Both the position numbers and the translations under genes were made by a program. Of a DNA stretch of 64,000 bases, positions 33,000 to 45,700 are shown piece after piece. The stretch spans positions 6,758,001 through 6,822,000 of the forward strand of contig NC_133007.1 of the NCBI RefSeq assembly GCF_048564905.1, read 5' to 3'. The stretch is from Vicugna pacos. Taxonomy: Eukaryota; Chordata; Mammalia; Artiodactyla; Camelidae. Below the pieces are notes generated by a model. The model was not told the DNA's origin, ran no database searches, and worked only from the letters and a program-made list of their open reading frames with translations. Each line of letters begins with the position of its first letter. Within the stretch, counting starts at the first letter, position 1.

Positions 33000-35210
33000 T
33001 CCAGTAGACCACCTCTGTAAAACCATTTTCATGGCCTTGACTGTAATCCTGACATTAAAATTTGATGACACTATAAACTTGAAAACTTTTAAAGATACTT
33101 GTATTTCATGAAGCCTCAACTAACCCTCGTTAAAAGTGGTATTTTTACACCCTGAAGTCTATCAGTAATGTTTCTTCTACTCTTGAAATCATGTTACAGC
33201 TGTATAAGGAATACTGTTCAGTATTAAAGAGAAATGGAGGGACCATGAACTTTGTCCTGGTTTTTTGTTTGGTTGGTTTTGGTTTTTAGTTCTTTTCATA
33301 CCTAAGCACGGCTTCCTCCCCGCCTTCCTCCTCCACCAGTAAACATGGACACGTGCATGTGCCCACAGTGGGGAAGGTTTGTGGCTGGTGGAAGATAAGC
33401 ATTCTTAAACTCCAAACAGCCACACCGGACATTCACAGTGTTGTGCTGCACAGTGTCAGCTGGGCGAGGAACTTAGAAAGACTGGACCACAAAAGGAACT
33501 GAGTCCCGCATTTCCCTCACTGGAGGGTTGGCAAACAAGAACGCTGCCCGTTGGAATCGGCAGCTGAAAGCTCCTGCCTTTAGCTCTGTATGGGGCCACC
33601 TGACCAGGCTACTTCCCTTAAGGGTGGGCGTCCTCACTCAGAGGAACTGAGCGCCTCCTATGTGCCAGGCGCTGATCTAGGAACTGAATTAACGCATACG
33701 GTACTGTAAACGGCTCTGGGAAGCAGTGAAGTTTCTCTCCTAATGTCTCAGATCTGCACATGAGGAAACTGGGACACAGAAGGGGTTTCTTAAAGTCCAG
33801 CTTCTTAAGAAGCAAGTCATTTCTGAAGGGGCAGAGCCGCTTCCTGTGCCCCCGAGCCTCACTCAGAAATTGGCTCAGCAGTGCCTCCCAGGTCCTCAGC
33901 TTGATACCCCTGACGGAACAGCCAGAAGGGGCAGAGGCATCAGCATCCGCACAGCCTCGCTGGAGGAATGAATGATGATTTTGGGGGTAATGGTTGCTAT
34001 TTCAGGAGGAGGAGATGGTTCTGTGTGTCTCCTGATGAAGCCCATCACCGCCCTGCATGCTGAGCACGGTGTGGCCTGGGGCGTGGACCAGGGAGGGCAG
34101 TTGCGTTCCCCCTAGCACCTTGCCTCCACTTGCGGCTCTGCTGAGCAGCACGAGTGCTGTCGTTCCAAGTCCTCCTGGCTCCAAGTCTGACATTAAACTT
34201 GTTGGAGATGTTAAAAGGCAAGGCCCAAGGCAAAAGTGGAATTCATAGGAAGGGAAGACTGGTCCACGCTGCCAGTGTCTTCACTGTCCAGGACGACACA
34301 TTCAAATCAGTACGCACCCCCCATCCTTGGAGGGCCCCTCCTCCAAGGCGCTGACAGCCAGACGCAGCAGTGGCTCCTGTCTGGTGCTGGCACAAGCAGA
34401 GCCCGAGCACAAATTTCCCCACTGATACCTCCCAGAGGGAGTGATGAGCCCCCGAAGCTGCCTTGGACTTGGATGTGGACTCCTGAAGCCAGCCTCTGAC
34501 CTCAGCAGTGCTGCTTCCTCCAACCCGCTCCCCCATCCTCCCTCACATACACCGTTAAACACTTGGTCTCCGTTCACAGTTCACCCTGAGCTTGGCCGGC
34601 CTTTGGGGAGGGGTCATCAACTCTTCCAGGAGCAAATTTCTCAAATTTGGTATTGCATTAGTGGCTAATAAAGCTAATACTTCTGGCCAGTATTTGAAGA
34701 GAATCTGATGGGCCAGGCATGTCTTTGACCAAGGCCCTAGGGACATTTTGGGGAGTGAAACACCTTTTTTGTTTCTTCTCACAACCCCATGAGGGAAATA
34801 CTGTTGAGGCCCATTTTATATCTGAAAACTGAGGCATAGACAATTAAGAAATTTGCTCAAGAGTACAACTTGTGAGTGTAGGGTCAGAATGAGAGCCAGG
34901 TCTGACTGGACCGATATGTGGCCTCCCTGAAAAGTCACCGCCCAGGCTTCGGGGGTGGCAAGCAGAGGTTGCTCTCACAGGGCCTTGCTCTAACCAGAGA
35001 AACAGTAAAGCGAGGGGAGGAAGAGGGATCATATGAGCTGCAGTACAAGTTTAAAGCATCAAACTAGAAGTGCCGAAGATAAAGATGGACACCAGCCACC
35101 TTGGACCTGACCGTGGCTCAAACCCTATACACCTAGTGTAGAGTTCTAGAAATCTGGTCAAGGACCTCAGGCAGGTCAGCCTTGCTGACTAAATATTCTG
35201 GGGCTTTTGT
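33000..35210. other. Intergenic segment with MIR remnants
   Basis: Reverse MIR pieces are seen at about 33625-33800 ('gcgcctcctatgtgccaggc', 'cacatgaggaaactgggaca') and about 34660-34900 ('cccattttatatctgaaaac', 'ttaagaaatttgctcaagag'). The rest is unclassified. Confidence 0.6.
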
Positions 35211-36511
35211 TTATTTGGCTAGACGTGCAAAAAATAAGTGAGCCAAACTTACAAACTCAGAAACCCCTGGAGACTCGGTCTGAGGAGCGCTGGATGAGAA
35301 CGCTATGGCATCTGACGGCTGCTGCGAGCCCCTGCGGCTGCCAGCATTCCTGTTCCTGAGATAGCATGGATCTGGATGGAGGCGGCGAGCCTGGGGCTGG
35401 CTCTTTCGGGAAGCCTCTCTGCTTACCAGGTGCAGTGGGGCCTCCTGCCGGGAGCTCCCACTGTAGCCCTTGGCACACTGGTTTATCTCTGCACAGCTGT
35501 AGCGCCTCCACTCTGGGGATGTGGGCATCCCAAGGGCAGGGCCGGCCTCTCCCCGGTGCCGGCATCTGGCCAGACCCCTGTGGGCAGCTTCACACTGGGA
35601 GTTGGGGCCTGAGTCCAGATTGCAGAAGGACAAGACAAAGGCAGGCCCAGCAGGCAGCCCGGCAGCCACAGGAGAGCCCGGATACCCTCCAGGCCTGGCA
35701 GGGCAGCTGTTAAGGCCTGGCTCTGCGGGCAGATTGTCAGAGCCAATCCCAGCAGCCCCTTCCTCCAGCCCAGCACTCCGACCTGGCCAAACCCACAGCT
35801 TGAGGGAGCTGGGCAGAGCTGCTTGCCAAGGAGGGCTGTTGCCATTTCTGAGCAGGTGCTCTGGCTCCATAGGATAAAGGAAAACTTCAGAGAGGATGAT
35901 GGGGAGGGCGGGATGGCAGGGGATCAGGTGGCAGCCCGGCCTTTTCAATAGCTCCAGAACCGGCCTGGGGATTTGGGGTGGGAAATGGGTTGGGCAGGTG
36001 GGCCGGGTAAGTTTGATGGAGGATAAAACAAGTAATTCTATGGGGAAAGAACCACAATGCAGAGCCCTGGGTACCAGATTCATTAGGAGGTAAGGGGGCC
36101 ACAGTCAGCATGCAGGTGTCATGGAATGCTTCCCAGGGCGAGCACCTGTAATATTTCCGAAGACTGCCAGGGGTCTGTGGGTGAACAAGGGGAAAGTCGC
36201 TCCAACAAAGGCATACAAATAAGCTAAATAAATGAGTGGATAAGTGAATGCATAGAGTTTGGACTTGGCAGAATGGGAGAACCAACAACTGAAGTTCCTG
36301 CCAGTAAATGCCCACGTGGGGATCCCATGGCCAGAGGCCAGCTTGAGGGACCAGGAATTCTGGTCCTGTCACTGCCCTCCACGTCAAGGGACAGATCTCC
36401 TCTTGATGACACAGATGTAGGAGTGAGACAGGAAGGAAGGGGGCAGGGCACAGCCATTGAAGAAATTGCAGTTGACACCAAGGTGGTGGAAAATTCAACT
36501 CTGAGTAGGAC

Positions 36512-36975
36512 TTGAGGCCCAAGATGGCGGGAGATTTGACTTCTAGTAGACCTTGAGCTTCATCATTGGCTCACTGTAACATATTAGCATGGTAATGGCC
36601 TCCCACAGGTGCTGTGACAGTTCTGAGGTTAACCATAAAAGGTCAAAGGGTGAGTGGTGATGGCCCAATTCCTGGGAATGCCAGCCCCTTCCCCAAAGTA
36701 GTTGGACTAATCCTCCCACTTGTTAGCATATGAAGTTACTTGGCCCATAAAAATTAACCTCCACACCTGGTGGCTGCTCTCCCTTCTGAGTAAGATGGCC
36801 CACACTCTGTCTACGGAGTGTGTATCTACTTTTACTTTAAGCACCTAACCCCGACACCTCGTGGCCTTTCTCTTGCCTTCTGAAACAGCCTGAACTCTAT
36901 GAAGTATGTATCTCTCTGAATAAATCTACCCTTACTCAACTGTGGCTCACTCTTGAATTCCTGAGATCTGGGACA
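36512..36975 (+). mobile_element. Solo LTR, class I ERV-like
   Basis: A stretch beginning TGAGGCCCAAGATGGCGG has a TATA-like CCCATAAAAATT near 36745 and a poly(A) signal AATAAA at 36919-36924, then the LTR-like end 'ctcactcttgaattcctgag'. No internal retroviral sequence adjoins it, so it looks like a solo LTR. Family and borders are by eye. Confidence 0.5.
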
Positions 36976-37147
36976 GGGCCATCCTCTCGCCCCATGTTCA
37001 TTTTTCCTGTATCAGGAGCAAGGATGCCTTTTTCCCCAGAGGCCAGGAACACTCCCCAGCCCGCAGGCCAGGTTTTAGCAGCTTCCATTCGGCAGGGTGG
37101 AGGGGCCTGCAGCCTCCCAGCCGTAGCCCCAGGGCTTGTTCCCTCAG

Positions 37148-37240
37148 TGGTCCTAGGTTCAGTCCCCAGTACCTCCATTAAAAAAAAAAGATAAAACTAA
37201 TTACCACCTCCCCGGGAAAAAACAGAAAAAAAAAAAAAAA
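37148..37240 (+). mobile_element. vic-1-type SINE, 5'-truncated
   Basis: It starts around the B-box (GGTTCAGTCCCCAGTACCTCC), then has an A-rich stretch, AACTAATTACCACCTCCCC and a poly(A) tail, the 3' half of the element seen whole at 21611-21775. The sequence is more diverged than that copy. Confidence 0.8.
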
Positions 37241-37589
37241 ACCCACCTCAGGACACACACATCTGTAAGAAGTGTTTTCCACACAAAATCTACCTTTACC
37301 TTGTGCGAGGCACCGCTATTTTATTTTTTAATGCTGAGTCTTTCTTTAAAATTGTGACCCACTAGTGGGTTGTGCCTGCAATTCAGAAATACTGTTCTGG
37401 AAAACGATCTGCCTCCCGTATTCCCCTCTCCCCGCAGCAGGGAGGTGACAGCACCCGCTCCCTTCCCCTGAAGGAAAACCAATGCCAAGCGCCCTGACGC
37501 CCACACTGGTGAAGGTCAGGGCAGCCCCGGGGCCCGTGCAGGGAGGGGGCCGGTGGTCAAGAACCTCCCAAGTAGGTGGGCCCCACAAG

Positions 37590-37690
37590 GTCCCAGGACG
37601 ATGGAGTCTCAGAGGGCCAGGTTCAAATCCTGCCTCTGGTAATTACGTGCTATGTGACCTAAGCTTGTTAAAACCTTAGTAATTTAACCT
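37590..37690 (+). repeat. MIR SINE fragment
   Basis: MIR core: 'gccaggttcaaatcctgcct', 'tacgtgctatgtgacctaag'. Confidence 0.65.
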
Positions 37691-37849
37691 GAGTCTCAGG
37701 CTCTTAGTGTAATAGGTTAGGGGGTGGAGGGCGTCCCTGGAGAAAGAACCAGGAATGGCTTTCTCGACAGAGGAGAACCCATTTTAGCGTAAGCCATTTA
37801 AGGATCTAAGCCACAATGCCTGCCCTTGAACGTGTCTCAGTCATCAGTG

Positions 37850-38266
37850 ATCTTAAGGGAACAAAGGAATGCAAGAACAGAGAAAAGACAGTCAGACAAC
37901 AGTGCAGTGTTAAACAGAGTCCTAGTCCATCCTCAAGGGATACACATTAATACTTCAGAGTTCCTCAGGAACTAAGGCTCCCACCCAGGTGGAGGACAAC
38001 GATGATGTTGACTCTTGACTCCAAGACTGGGACTCTGTCAACCTTTGCCCCACTTCTAGGTCAAATCTTCCTGTGCTCAAGCCCTTTCTGAATACGCATG
38101 TACCCTCAGCTTAAAACTGACCGAGTTTTGCTGTTCCGGGGAGGCATGGTTTGGGGAAAGATCCCCAGGTTTCTCTTCACTTGCTTCAAGTAATCCTTCC
38201 TCCGCCTGCTCTTTGGCTTGGTTGTATCCACACCCACCAAGAGTCGAACCCAGTTTTCAGGTAACA
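37850..38266 (+). mobile_element. Solo LTR, class I ERV-like
   Basis: The 3' part ('ttttgctgttccggggaggc', 'ggggaaagatccccaggttt', 'acttgcttcaagtaatcctt', 'cccagttttcaggtaacac') matches a gammaretrovirus-like LTR 3' end that I recognise by pattern. The left border is uncertain. No internal region adjoins it. Confidence 0.5.
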
Positions 38267-38449
38267 CTAGTCTGTAACCCCTCCCTTGCAAGGGTTCAGG
38301 ATTGTGACCTTAGCGAGAAGCAGGCGGAGCAAGGTGGGAGACTGCAGAGCGACTGCACGTCCCTGAATTCCTGCCTTCACCTTGGTTTTCAAAATTCGAG
38401 GGGTGCCTGCGGTTCCTACAAGCGAGAGCCCTTCGGACACTGCACACCC

Positions 38450-39350
38450 CGGGTCCCCATTCCTGGGCCCCCGCGTCGCCTCGTTTCCCTCCCACCGGCC
38501 CCCGCTCGCCCCCCCGCCCCGCTCGGCGCGCGGCCACCGCCGCCTCCTCTTAGCCGCGCGCGGTCTCCCCCGTCCCCGCCCCAGCCGTGCGTCCCTCGAG
38601 GCCGAGGTGACGGTCGTCTTCCCGGCCTCGGGCGCCGAGCCGAGCGTCTGTGCGCGCGCGTGGGGTAGCGTGTAACCGCCCCCCAAGCCCAGCCCCGTCA
38701 AACTGCAGGCTCCAGCCCCCCTGCGGCCCTAAGCGCCCCGGCCCATCCCCGGCCCCGCAGAGGCGACGACCCGGCGGCGCGCGGCCAGGCCCCAGCCCCC
38801 CGCCGACGCGGCGAGACCCCCGGGGCCGCCGAAGGGCGGGGAGGGCGCCGCCCGCGCGGAGCCCCGCCCGGCCGACCTGACCCGCGGGCGACACCCGAGG
38901 AACAAAGTAACGTCGCAGGGAGGGCCCGGTGGGCACCAGGCGGCTGGCCCGCGACAGACCTCGGTCCTCTGGCCCTGTGGAGACGGGCTCTCGCCTGCAA
39001 CCTGCCCCCCACTGCCCTCCGTGAGGCGTTCTTGAGAAAAAGCCAACATCGGCGTCGGGGGTCGCTCGGCGCCCTCCCTCCCAAAGCCTGCCCGGCGAGC
39101 GCAGGACCCAGGGGCTCTGAACCCGCCGTCCCCCCCACCTCACCCCGCTCCCGGCATCCTAAGGACAGGGACAGGCCTGAGGCCAAAGTTGCTGCCACTT
39201 TCTGTCTCGTACAGTCGCAGTGCCAGGTGCCTACCTGTGGGAAGCGAGGCCCGGACAAGTCGTGTACCATACACTGCCGCCGCAGGGACAGAGGGCGGAC
39301 TCCGGAGAAACCCGTACCTGCGCACAAGCTGTTTATTTTCTGTGCCTGAA
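38450..39350. promoter_or_regulatory. Orphan CpG island
   Basis: A strongly CpG-rich block between two LTRs and between the two gene tails. For example I count about 12 CpGs in the 60 bases at 38521-38580. Such islands usually mark promoters, but the ends of STX6 and KIAA1614 face this area with their 3' ends, so no known gene starts here. Long open frames on both strands inside it are expected from the GC content. GTAAG-type donors lie just outside on both strands (39365 on minus, 39372 on plus). Confidence 0.7.
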
Positions 39351-39619
39351 CGTCCTTTCCCTTACCTTCCTGTAAGTTCCTCCTGGATTTACAAAACCCT
39401 GCGCGGGCGCACTCCCCTCCTCCCCCCGCATAAGCCCGCCTCCCCCAGCCGATCTGTGATCACTCAGGCTGGCCAGCCAGGTGCCTCCTCTCGTGGCACC
39501 ACCAGGCCAGGTGTGGGTGTTTGAGTGTCTCCCCCTGCCGCTGCGCCGGAGAGGTTGGGCGGGTCTTTCTCATCGCCCTGGGCTCGGGCAGGAGCGGGAC
39601 ACTAGGTTGTAAGAGGTTC

Positions 39620-40178
39620 TGATGATCCCGTGGGAGGCGTGGTTGATGGGGCCTAGCTTTCCGGATCAGTTCCCCAGGCAGAGCAGATGGATAAGGTCAG
39701 ACAGGAGGCTGGCCAAACCAGTCTCTCTGGGGCCAACTGACATCCTTCAAAGTCCACCGTCCCCCCATTCCTGGGCTCTCAGATGTCTGCCTGTGATCCC
39801 TCAACAGATAAAGTACACTCTTTACTGGGTGTGTTTCCCTAACAAACTATTAGTCCTAGGCAATGCCTAATCTCACAGTCGCTCAGGCTGGCTTGTCTCA
39901 ACCCACCTTATCAGTTATAAACCCCACCACCCTTCACGGACCCCCTAAACTCCTTACATCACCTACAACCAATCAGAGACTTGTGCACAAGCTGATCAGG
40001 CACCTTGTGACCATATCTCATAAAAGACCCCAACACCCGGCCCTCGGTGCGCACGTGGGCACTGCTCATCTGTGTGGCCTGCTGTTGTCTACGGCAGCAC
40101 AAACTAATAAACTCCTTTTCTATTCTCCTCCTTCATCTCTGGTAAATTCTTTTACCAACCCATGTCACCGTGTCACTG
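39620..40178 (+). mobile_element. Solo LTR, class I ERV-like
   Basis: It has a TATA-like CATAAAAG near 40018, poly(A) signal AATAAA at 40106-40111 and an end 'cttcatctctggtaaattct', the layout of a retroviral LTR with a short R region. The left border is uncertain. No gag, pol or env sequence adjoins it. Confidence 0.55.
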
Positions 40179-40404
40179 ACCAGCCCGTCCTGTGTCCCAC
40201 AACTGTCCCTTCCCACCCACTCAAGTCTGGGTCCAGCATCAGGAAGGAGTGCCTTCTGCCTCCTTGGAATCAGAGCAAGGCAGAGCTGCTTCACACCAGC
40301 CCTGAGTGCCTCCCTCCCTCCCTTTTCCATCAAATCTTTTCTGGCATGGGGGGGGGCAGGGGAGGGAGGGATGGGGCTGCCACAGGAAGAGTGGGCCCCA
40401 AGTT

Positions 40405-41600
40405 AGGGCTGAGTCTGAACGCCGTCATTACCTCTGAACTTGGTTCTCCATCTGTGTAAATGAAGACAATAAACAAGACATCCCTGGCAGAACTATTTTA
40501 AGGATGAAATAAGATGTGTCAGGAACCTGGCCCCACACCTGGCCAGTAACGGAAGCAGCCAGCGGCTCAGTGTTCCTTAGAGACCTGTCCCTGCCAGGTC
40601 CCAGCCCGCCCCGCCCCCACATCCACTTCTTCCCAGCTTGGGCCGGAAAGGCCTGTGAGCCTCCTTATCCTCGCCAGACAGAGAAAACAGAAATGTCCCT
40701 AGAAGTGTTTTTCAACATGAAGTTTCCCTAAAATTTTATGACCACAAGGCCATAAGCCAGGGTACAGGGGCTGCCAGGGTTTCTCCACTCCTGCAGTTTC
40801 TGCTATGGGGACATTTTTATGCTTTGGGGACCCCAGGTTGGTCTCTGAGGTGTCCCAGTGCCCCCTTAACACCCTGAAGACCTAAGCACTTGTTCCCCTG
40901 ACCGCTCTACTCACCTGACAGAGCCTCCTCACCCCCCCTTCACCCCGACCCCAGGTGGGCCCAGGCTCCCCATCCTGCAGTGCTGGGGGCTCAGCCCCCT
41001 ACCCCCCAGCCTCTGGGGACAGTAAAGAGGGGTTTTAACTGGCTCCTGCTGAGAAGGCCCTAGAAGGAGAGAACACTGAACACACACCCTCCATGGGATT
41101 GCCTGTCTCCTCCCCCATCACCGTTCCCTCAGACCACGTGCCTCCTTCAGTGACCTTGCCAGCTGAGAGCTGCCAAGACACTCATTTTAACTTGATTCTG
41201 CTGTGTTTTGACCACAGCCTGCACCCAGCCAGTTATAAAGCAGCTCTGGACTGCCCACTCCACCCCTTCCCTACCTCCACCACTCCTATCCAAGGCCACT
41301 TAGCTCCATTCTGTCTCCTGCTCCTAAATGCACCTTGCCCAGGGCTCCTCTCCCAGCAGGGGGTCATCTCTGGAGGCCTCTGCATCAACCCTGGCTGTCA
41401 CCCCAACCCCAGGGGCCTCCCTAGCCCTGCCCAGTCTCCCCCCCCACCCCCCGCATGCCCAGCACAGCCCACTGCTGTGCCTGTGTCCTCTTACCCCTCC
41501 CCCCAGCCCCGGCCCGTGCCAGGCAAGTGAAGGTCCAGTGAGCATGCAGCCCAGAATTTAGCAACTCAGAGTGGCAGAAGTTTCAGCTTTGTTTTTTTTT
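40405..41600. other. Intergenic segment with MIR and L2-like remnants
   Basis: A MIR piece lies at about 40405-40580 ('tctccatctgtgtaaatgaa', 'aaggatgaaataagatgtgt'). L2-like text occurs at about 41170-41450. A long T-run at 41592-41607 marks the end of the proposed KIAA1614 3' UTR. No gene seen. Confidence 0.5.
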
Positions 41601-41604
41601 TTTT

Positions 41605-42567
41605 TTTAATAATTTAAGACTGAGACACGGCCATCTCCCAGAGTCCCAACCCTTAGGGCAGTGAAGTGCCCAGGCAGGACAGCCCATCCCCCTGCTCATG
41701 TCCTGCCATCCGCCCACCCACAGCTGCCGTCAGGGAGTTGGGGCGGAGAGCCTGTGGCTGGGGACAGCCTGGCACCAGCTGCAGCCCATGTCCGAGGTCA
41801 CGGGAGAAGAAAGACAGAGGTCCTCACGGCCAGGCTGCGGCAGCTCCAGCCTTGCTCTGGGCAGAGGCGGGGCTGGGGCGGGGCTGGTCTGGCCAGACCC
41901 ACTGGTCACAGCTGCACTTCCCTGAAATTGGTCTCGGTTTCATTTTTTTTCCTTCAAACTTGTATATATCACAAAGATTTCCTACCAGATTAACATCTCC
42001 CAGATGTTTTCAACACCAGACCACATATGCCAATTTTTGGTTAGGAATATATATGGTCAATGGCTGTCAGGCTGTTACCCCAGGACACTTTGCCTATTTC
42101 TGGAAAAATAGCAAAGGTGCCAAATGGGAGCTGGGAGAAGTGAGACTGAGGCCAATATGGCCAAGCACTTTCTTTGGTTCTGGAGTTGGGGAGGGGGTGG
42201 CTGAAGGAGCCCCTGACAGAGTGGATGGGACCTGGAGGTGAGGCGATGCTCAGGGACTAACCGAAGGACCCACTGGATCTCTCTCCTCCGCTGCCAACAA
42301 AGGTGTAGGAAGAGGTTGACAACACCTCAGGCGTGGTCAGGGTGGATTTTTTACCCAGTTCGGCATAAATTAACACCCTTCAACAAAATACACACACAGG
42401 CTCCTCCCCTCTTGCTAGGGTGGTCAGTCACAGCCCAGGGGTCACACGCCACCGTATTCATTTTCAGTAGACAAAGCAGCTTTGTGTAGTGCATTCCCAG
42501 CCCCCCTCCCCAGGGTGGTCTCCAAGGTCTCCAAGGGGGTGATAGCGAAGGCAAAGGTACCTTCGGG
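41605..42567 (-). other. KIAA1614: KIAA1614 3' UTR candidate
   Basis: Non-coding sequence after the stop. The first poly(A)-like signal on the minus strand is ATTAAA at 41610-41605, next to an A-run, giving a 3' UTR of nearly 1 kb. The signal is a variant and the A-run could also be a repeat tail, so the end is unsure. Confidence 0.35.
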
Positions 42568-42761
42568 TCACCTCGGGACCGGCCTCTGCCTCAGCACACG
42601 GATTGACAAACTCTCCGCGTGGGCCAGGAGCTCCTGAATGTGAGCCAAGCCCAGCCCTGCAACCTTGGCCCCGTTCACCTCGAGGATCTCGTCCCCCACC
42701 CCCAGCAGCCCCGAGTACAGCTTGGCGGTGCTCTCGTCAGCCATCTCCTGCACGTAGAACC
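42568..42761 (-). CDS. KIAA1614: KIAA1614 terminal exon, second half of the PDZ domain
   Basis: The acceptor is TTTCCTTTGCAG just above 42761 and the stop TGA is at 42570-42568. It encodes [36 protein letters not shown] and [20 protein letters not shown], then LRQRPVPR. The GDEILEVNG motif and following helix are typical of PDZ domains. The protein ends seven to eight residues after the last strand. Confidence 0.95.
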
Positions 42762-45700
42762 CTGCAAAGGAAAACAGGAGCACGTGACACGTGGAATCCG
42801 AATCAAAGACCCGCAGCTCTGTGGAATGCTGACCAGGTGGGTACTTTTGGGGGCGGGGGAGGCAGGTGCTCATGCAGGGTGGGTCTACACACAAACACAC
42901 ACACACACACACACCCCTCCTCGTTATTCCACATCACAACCACGGCTGGCTGCATATACATAGTGCGCCCGCCTCCATGGTACCACTTCATTTCTCCGTC
43001 CCCTCTTTTAAAATGCCCCTAGTACAAATAACACTTTAAGCTGCTGTGATTCACGGACACCCCAGTGTGAATGAGCTAACCTTACCTTTTTCTGAGATGA
43101 GCTTTGATTGTAAAATAGGAAGGAAAATAATGCTGCAAAATTAAGACCAAGACCTACTGTGTGCCTCGCACTGTGAGAGGCGGGACTCACAAATAAGACC
43201 CAGCTGCTGCTCCCAAGTGGCCGGGTGGTGGAGGGTATCGCTGCAGCAGCGAACGTGGCTGAGGTCAAGTCCAAACCTGCTTTGCCCTGCAGGGCTGTCC
43301 AGGACTAGCCCTGGCCTTAGCTTTCCTTGGATATGGTTCCTCACTTAGGATTAGGAAGCATCCGGGCAAAAATCCAGGAAATGTAAAATTCCTAGTCCCA
43401 TGTTTAAAGTGGTGGCCCACTTTCCCTCCTTCACACACACGCTCTCCCCACGCACTGCCCCCAAGAAGCCCCCCGCCTGGCTGAGGTCATTCCCTGGGTC
43501 GCTAAGGGAGACTGAGCCTGGGAGGAAGTGGCTTCTCCCTTTTATCCAGGTGCAATTCGAGGAACTCACGTCTAGGGGCCTTGGGCCAGCTAGGCTGGGT
43601 TCCCTGCCTCCCTGATCACACAGTGCAGGATGGTCCAGCTAAGGGAGCCCCTTTTGCCTCAACTTCTGCTAAAACCTTTCAAACTCCACTCCCCTTCAGC
43701 TGCTTCCACCTGAGAGAGTAAGGGAGGCATGGGCTCCTCCAGGGAAAGCTGGGCGCCCCGACCCGGATGCGCTGAGTGAGCACAGGTGTGCAGAGCACAG
43801 GCCCGGGCCGCTGGAGGACGCAGGGTGGGGACTCTGCACCCATAGGAGTCACTCTGCAGCTTAGCACCACCTAAAACACCCTCGCTACTCCCCAGCTCGG
43901 GCTTGGCTGGCTGATTAGAAACATTAAGCAGCTGCCCGCACATTACTCTCTACTTCCTCTTCCTAAAATCAGCTTCCTTAGAAGGGACCAGAAAGGACAT
44001 CCCATCTGGTTCCCCAGCTTCTGGCTTGAAGCCTTTTAAGATGTCTTGGACTAGTGGGAAGTCATGTCTATTGTCCACCCAGCCTTGAAGGAACTTCTGG
44101 CCCCAGCAGAAGTCAAGCTTTTCAGAGTCCAACCTCTGAAATTCAGGTTTGAAAGTGCATTGAAATTTCCTCCATGGCACTTGCGGGTCTGCAGTTCTAA
44201 GTACAGCAGATGCAATCTGCAAGCTCATTCCTCCTCCCAGGCCTGAGCTGCGGAACTCCTCGGTGCTTCTTGACAGAGCTGAGTCTTTCCTGCAAGGCCG
44301 GCTCCCTCCGCACAAGGTCTGCTGCAATCTTGGTTGCACAAGGCTCTTATCTCAGCCCTTGTCCTAACATTTCCCTCTTCTTTCTGGGTGTTTTAGCAGC
44401 TTGCCTGCCCCGCCTGCATGTCGGTGGGCCGCAGGCAGGTTAAGGAGGGGAGGGGGGAAACCCGCAGATAGAGCTCCCATACAGCAGGACACCCCTGTGG
44501 GGAGCGACTAGAAAGCCCAAAAGAATGCAGCTGGAGGACCAGACACCACTGTCATACCACCATTTTGGGGAGACTCTGAGGTAAGTTCCACAGTTGAAAG
44601 TCACGACACAGATATGACAGAGAGACCGCTACTGCAGGCTCTTACTGTCTGCTGGAAACGGCCTTTGTTAAGGATGTATGATCTCTGTGTTGTATTCAAT
44701 TAGAAGCAGAAGGCGAAGCCTGCTGTTCTCACATCCTTGTATGGAACCTGATATGACAGCCAGCAAATTAACACCAGCATCTTTCAGTGAGGAATGCAAA
44801 CCAGCCCCGGCTGACTGCCCCTCGGAGGCCCAGGAGGAGGGACCCTTGGCTGCTGGAGGCTGGCCCCTGACAAGGAGGCACCAGCACCAGCCACGTTCCA
44901 TGTGCGTGGGAATCTCTGCGTGACATCCAACAGCTGCAGCAGCAGGAGCAGGGCACCACTTGGGCAGGACAGGGGAGAGCTCGCACCAACCCAGGTGAGG
45001 GGTGCTCCAGGGAGCAGGCCAGGGCAGAGCCCAAGAAGCTCTTTCTTGGTCATTAGAGAGCCCTGCCCATCAGCACTCCATGAAAGGTGATGGGGGAAGC
45101 GTCTGTCTCTGCCTGTAAAGGGGCCTAAAGGGACTTTGGGGAAGGATGGGGGGATAGAGTTCAATGCCAGGGTGGGTATGATCTCACAATGACAGGTGAT
45201 ACACATCATGTCTATCCCCATCTGGGGTTCTGCTCACCAAATACACATTCTTTTTCTAAAGAGGAAAGGGAAAAAAGTGCCAGGCACTTTCCTATGTATG
45301 TCACTGAATGTCCCTTATAACTCTTCCAGGCAGGGTATCATTAGCTTCATTTTACAGATTAGAGAACTGAGGCTCAGAATGGGTAAGTAACCTGCTCAGG
45401 GTCACACAGCCAACAGAGGCACTGGAGTGCAAACCATGCTCTGCGGTCTAACTCTATCTGCACACTGCCTCTCCCGGAGGGCCCGCGTCCCTCACCTAAG
45501 GAGAGAGGAGGCTGAAGGAAGGGCAGAGTGGCTAACAGCTGCGTGACAGTCAGCATATGTTCACAAGTGCCATCTCCCTGCAAGGACAGACAGGTCCTGA
45601 GGGCCAGAGTGGGGAGACACCTGTCCTCCCTTCCTCTCACACTCGTATAAAGTCCATCAGCAAACAGTGAAAACTGACTTCAAGTCAACCAGAATCCGGG

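Noticed and set aside
38550-39327. Open frames of about 200 codons on the minus strand in the CpG island
   Set aside because: Several frames on both strands are open, as expected for very GC-rich DNA, and the translations are low-complexity Arg/Gly/Ala-rich.
43950-44339. 129-codon open frame on the minus strand in the KIAA1614 last intron
   Set aside because: The composition is fairly protein-like but there are no splice sites that fit the phase of the flanking exons, and no domain is recognised.
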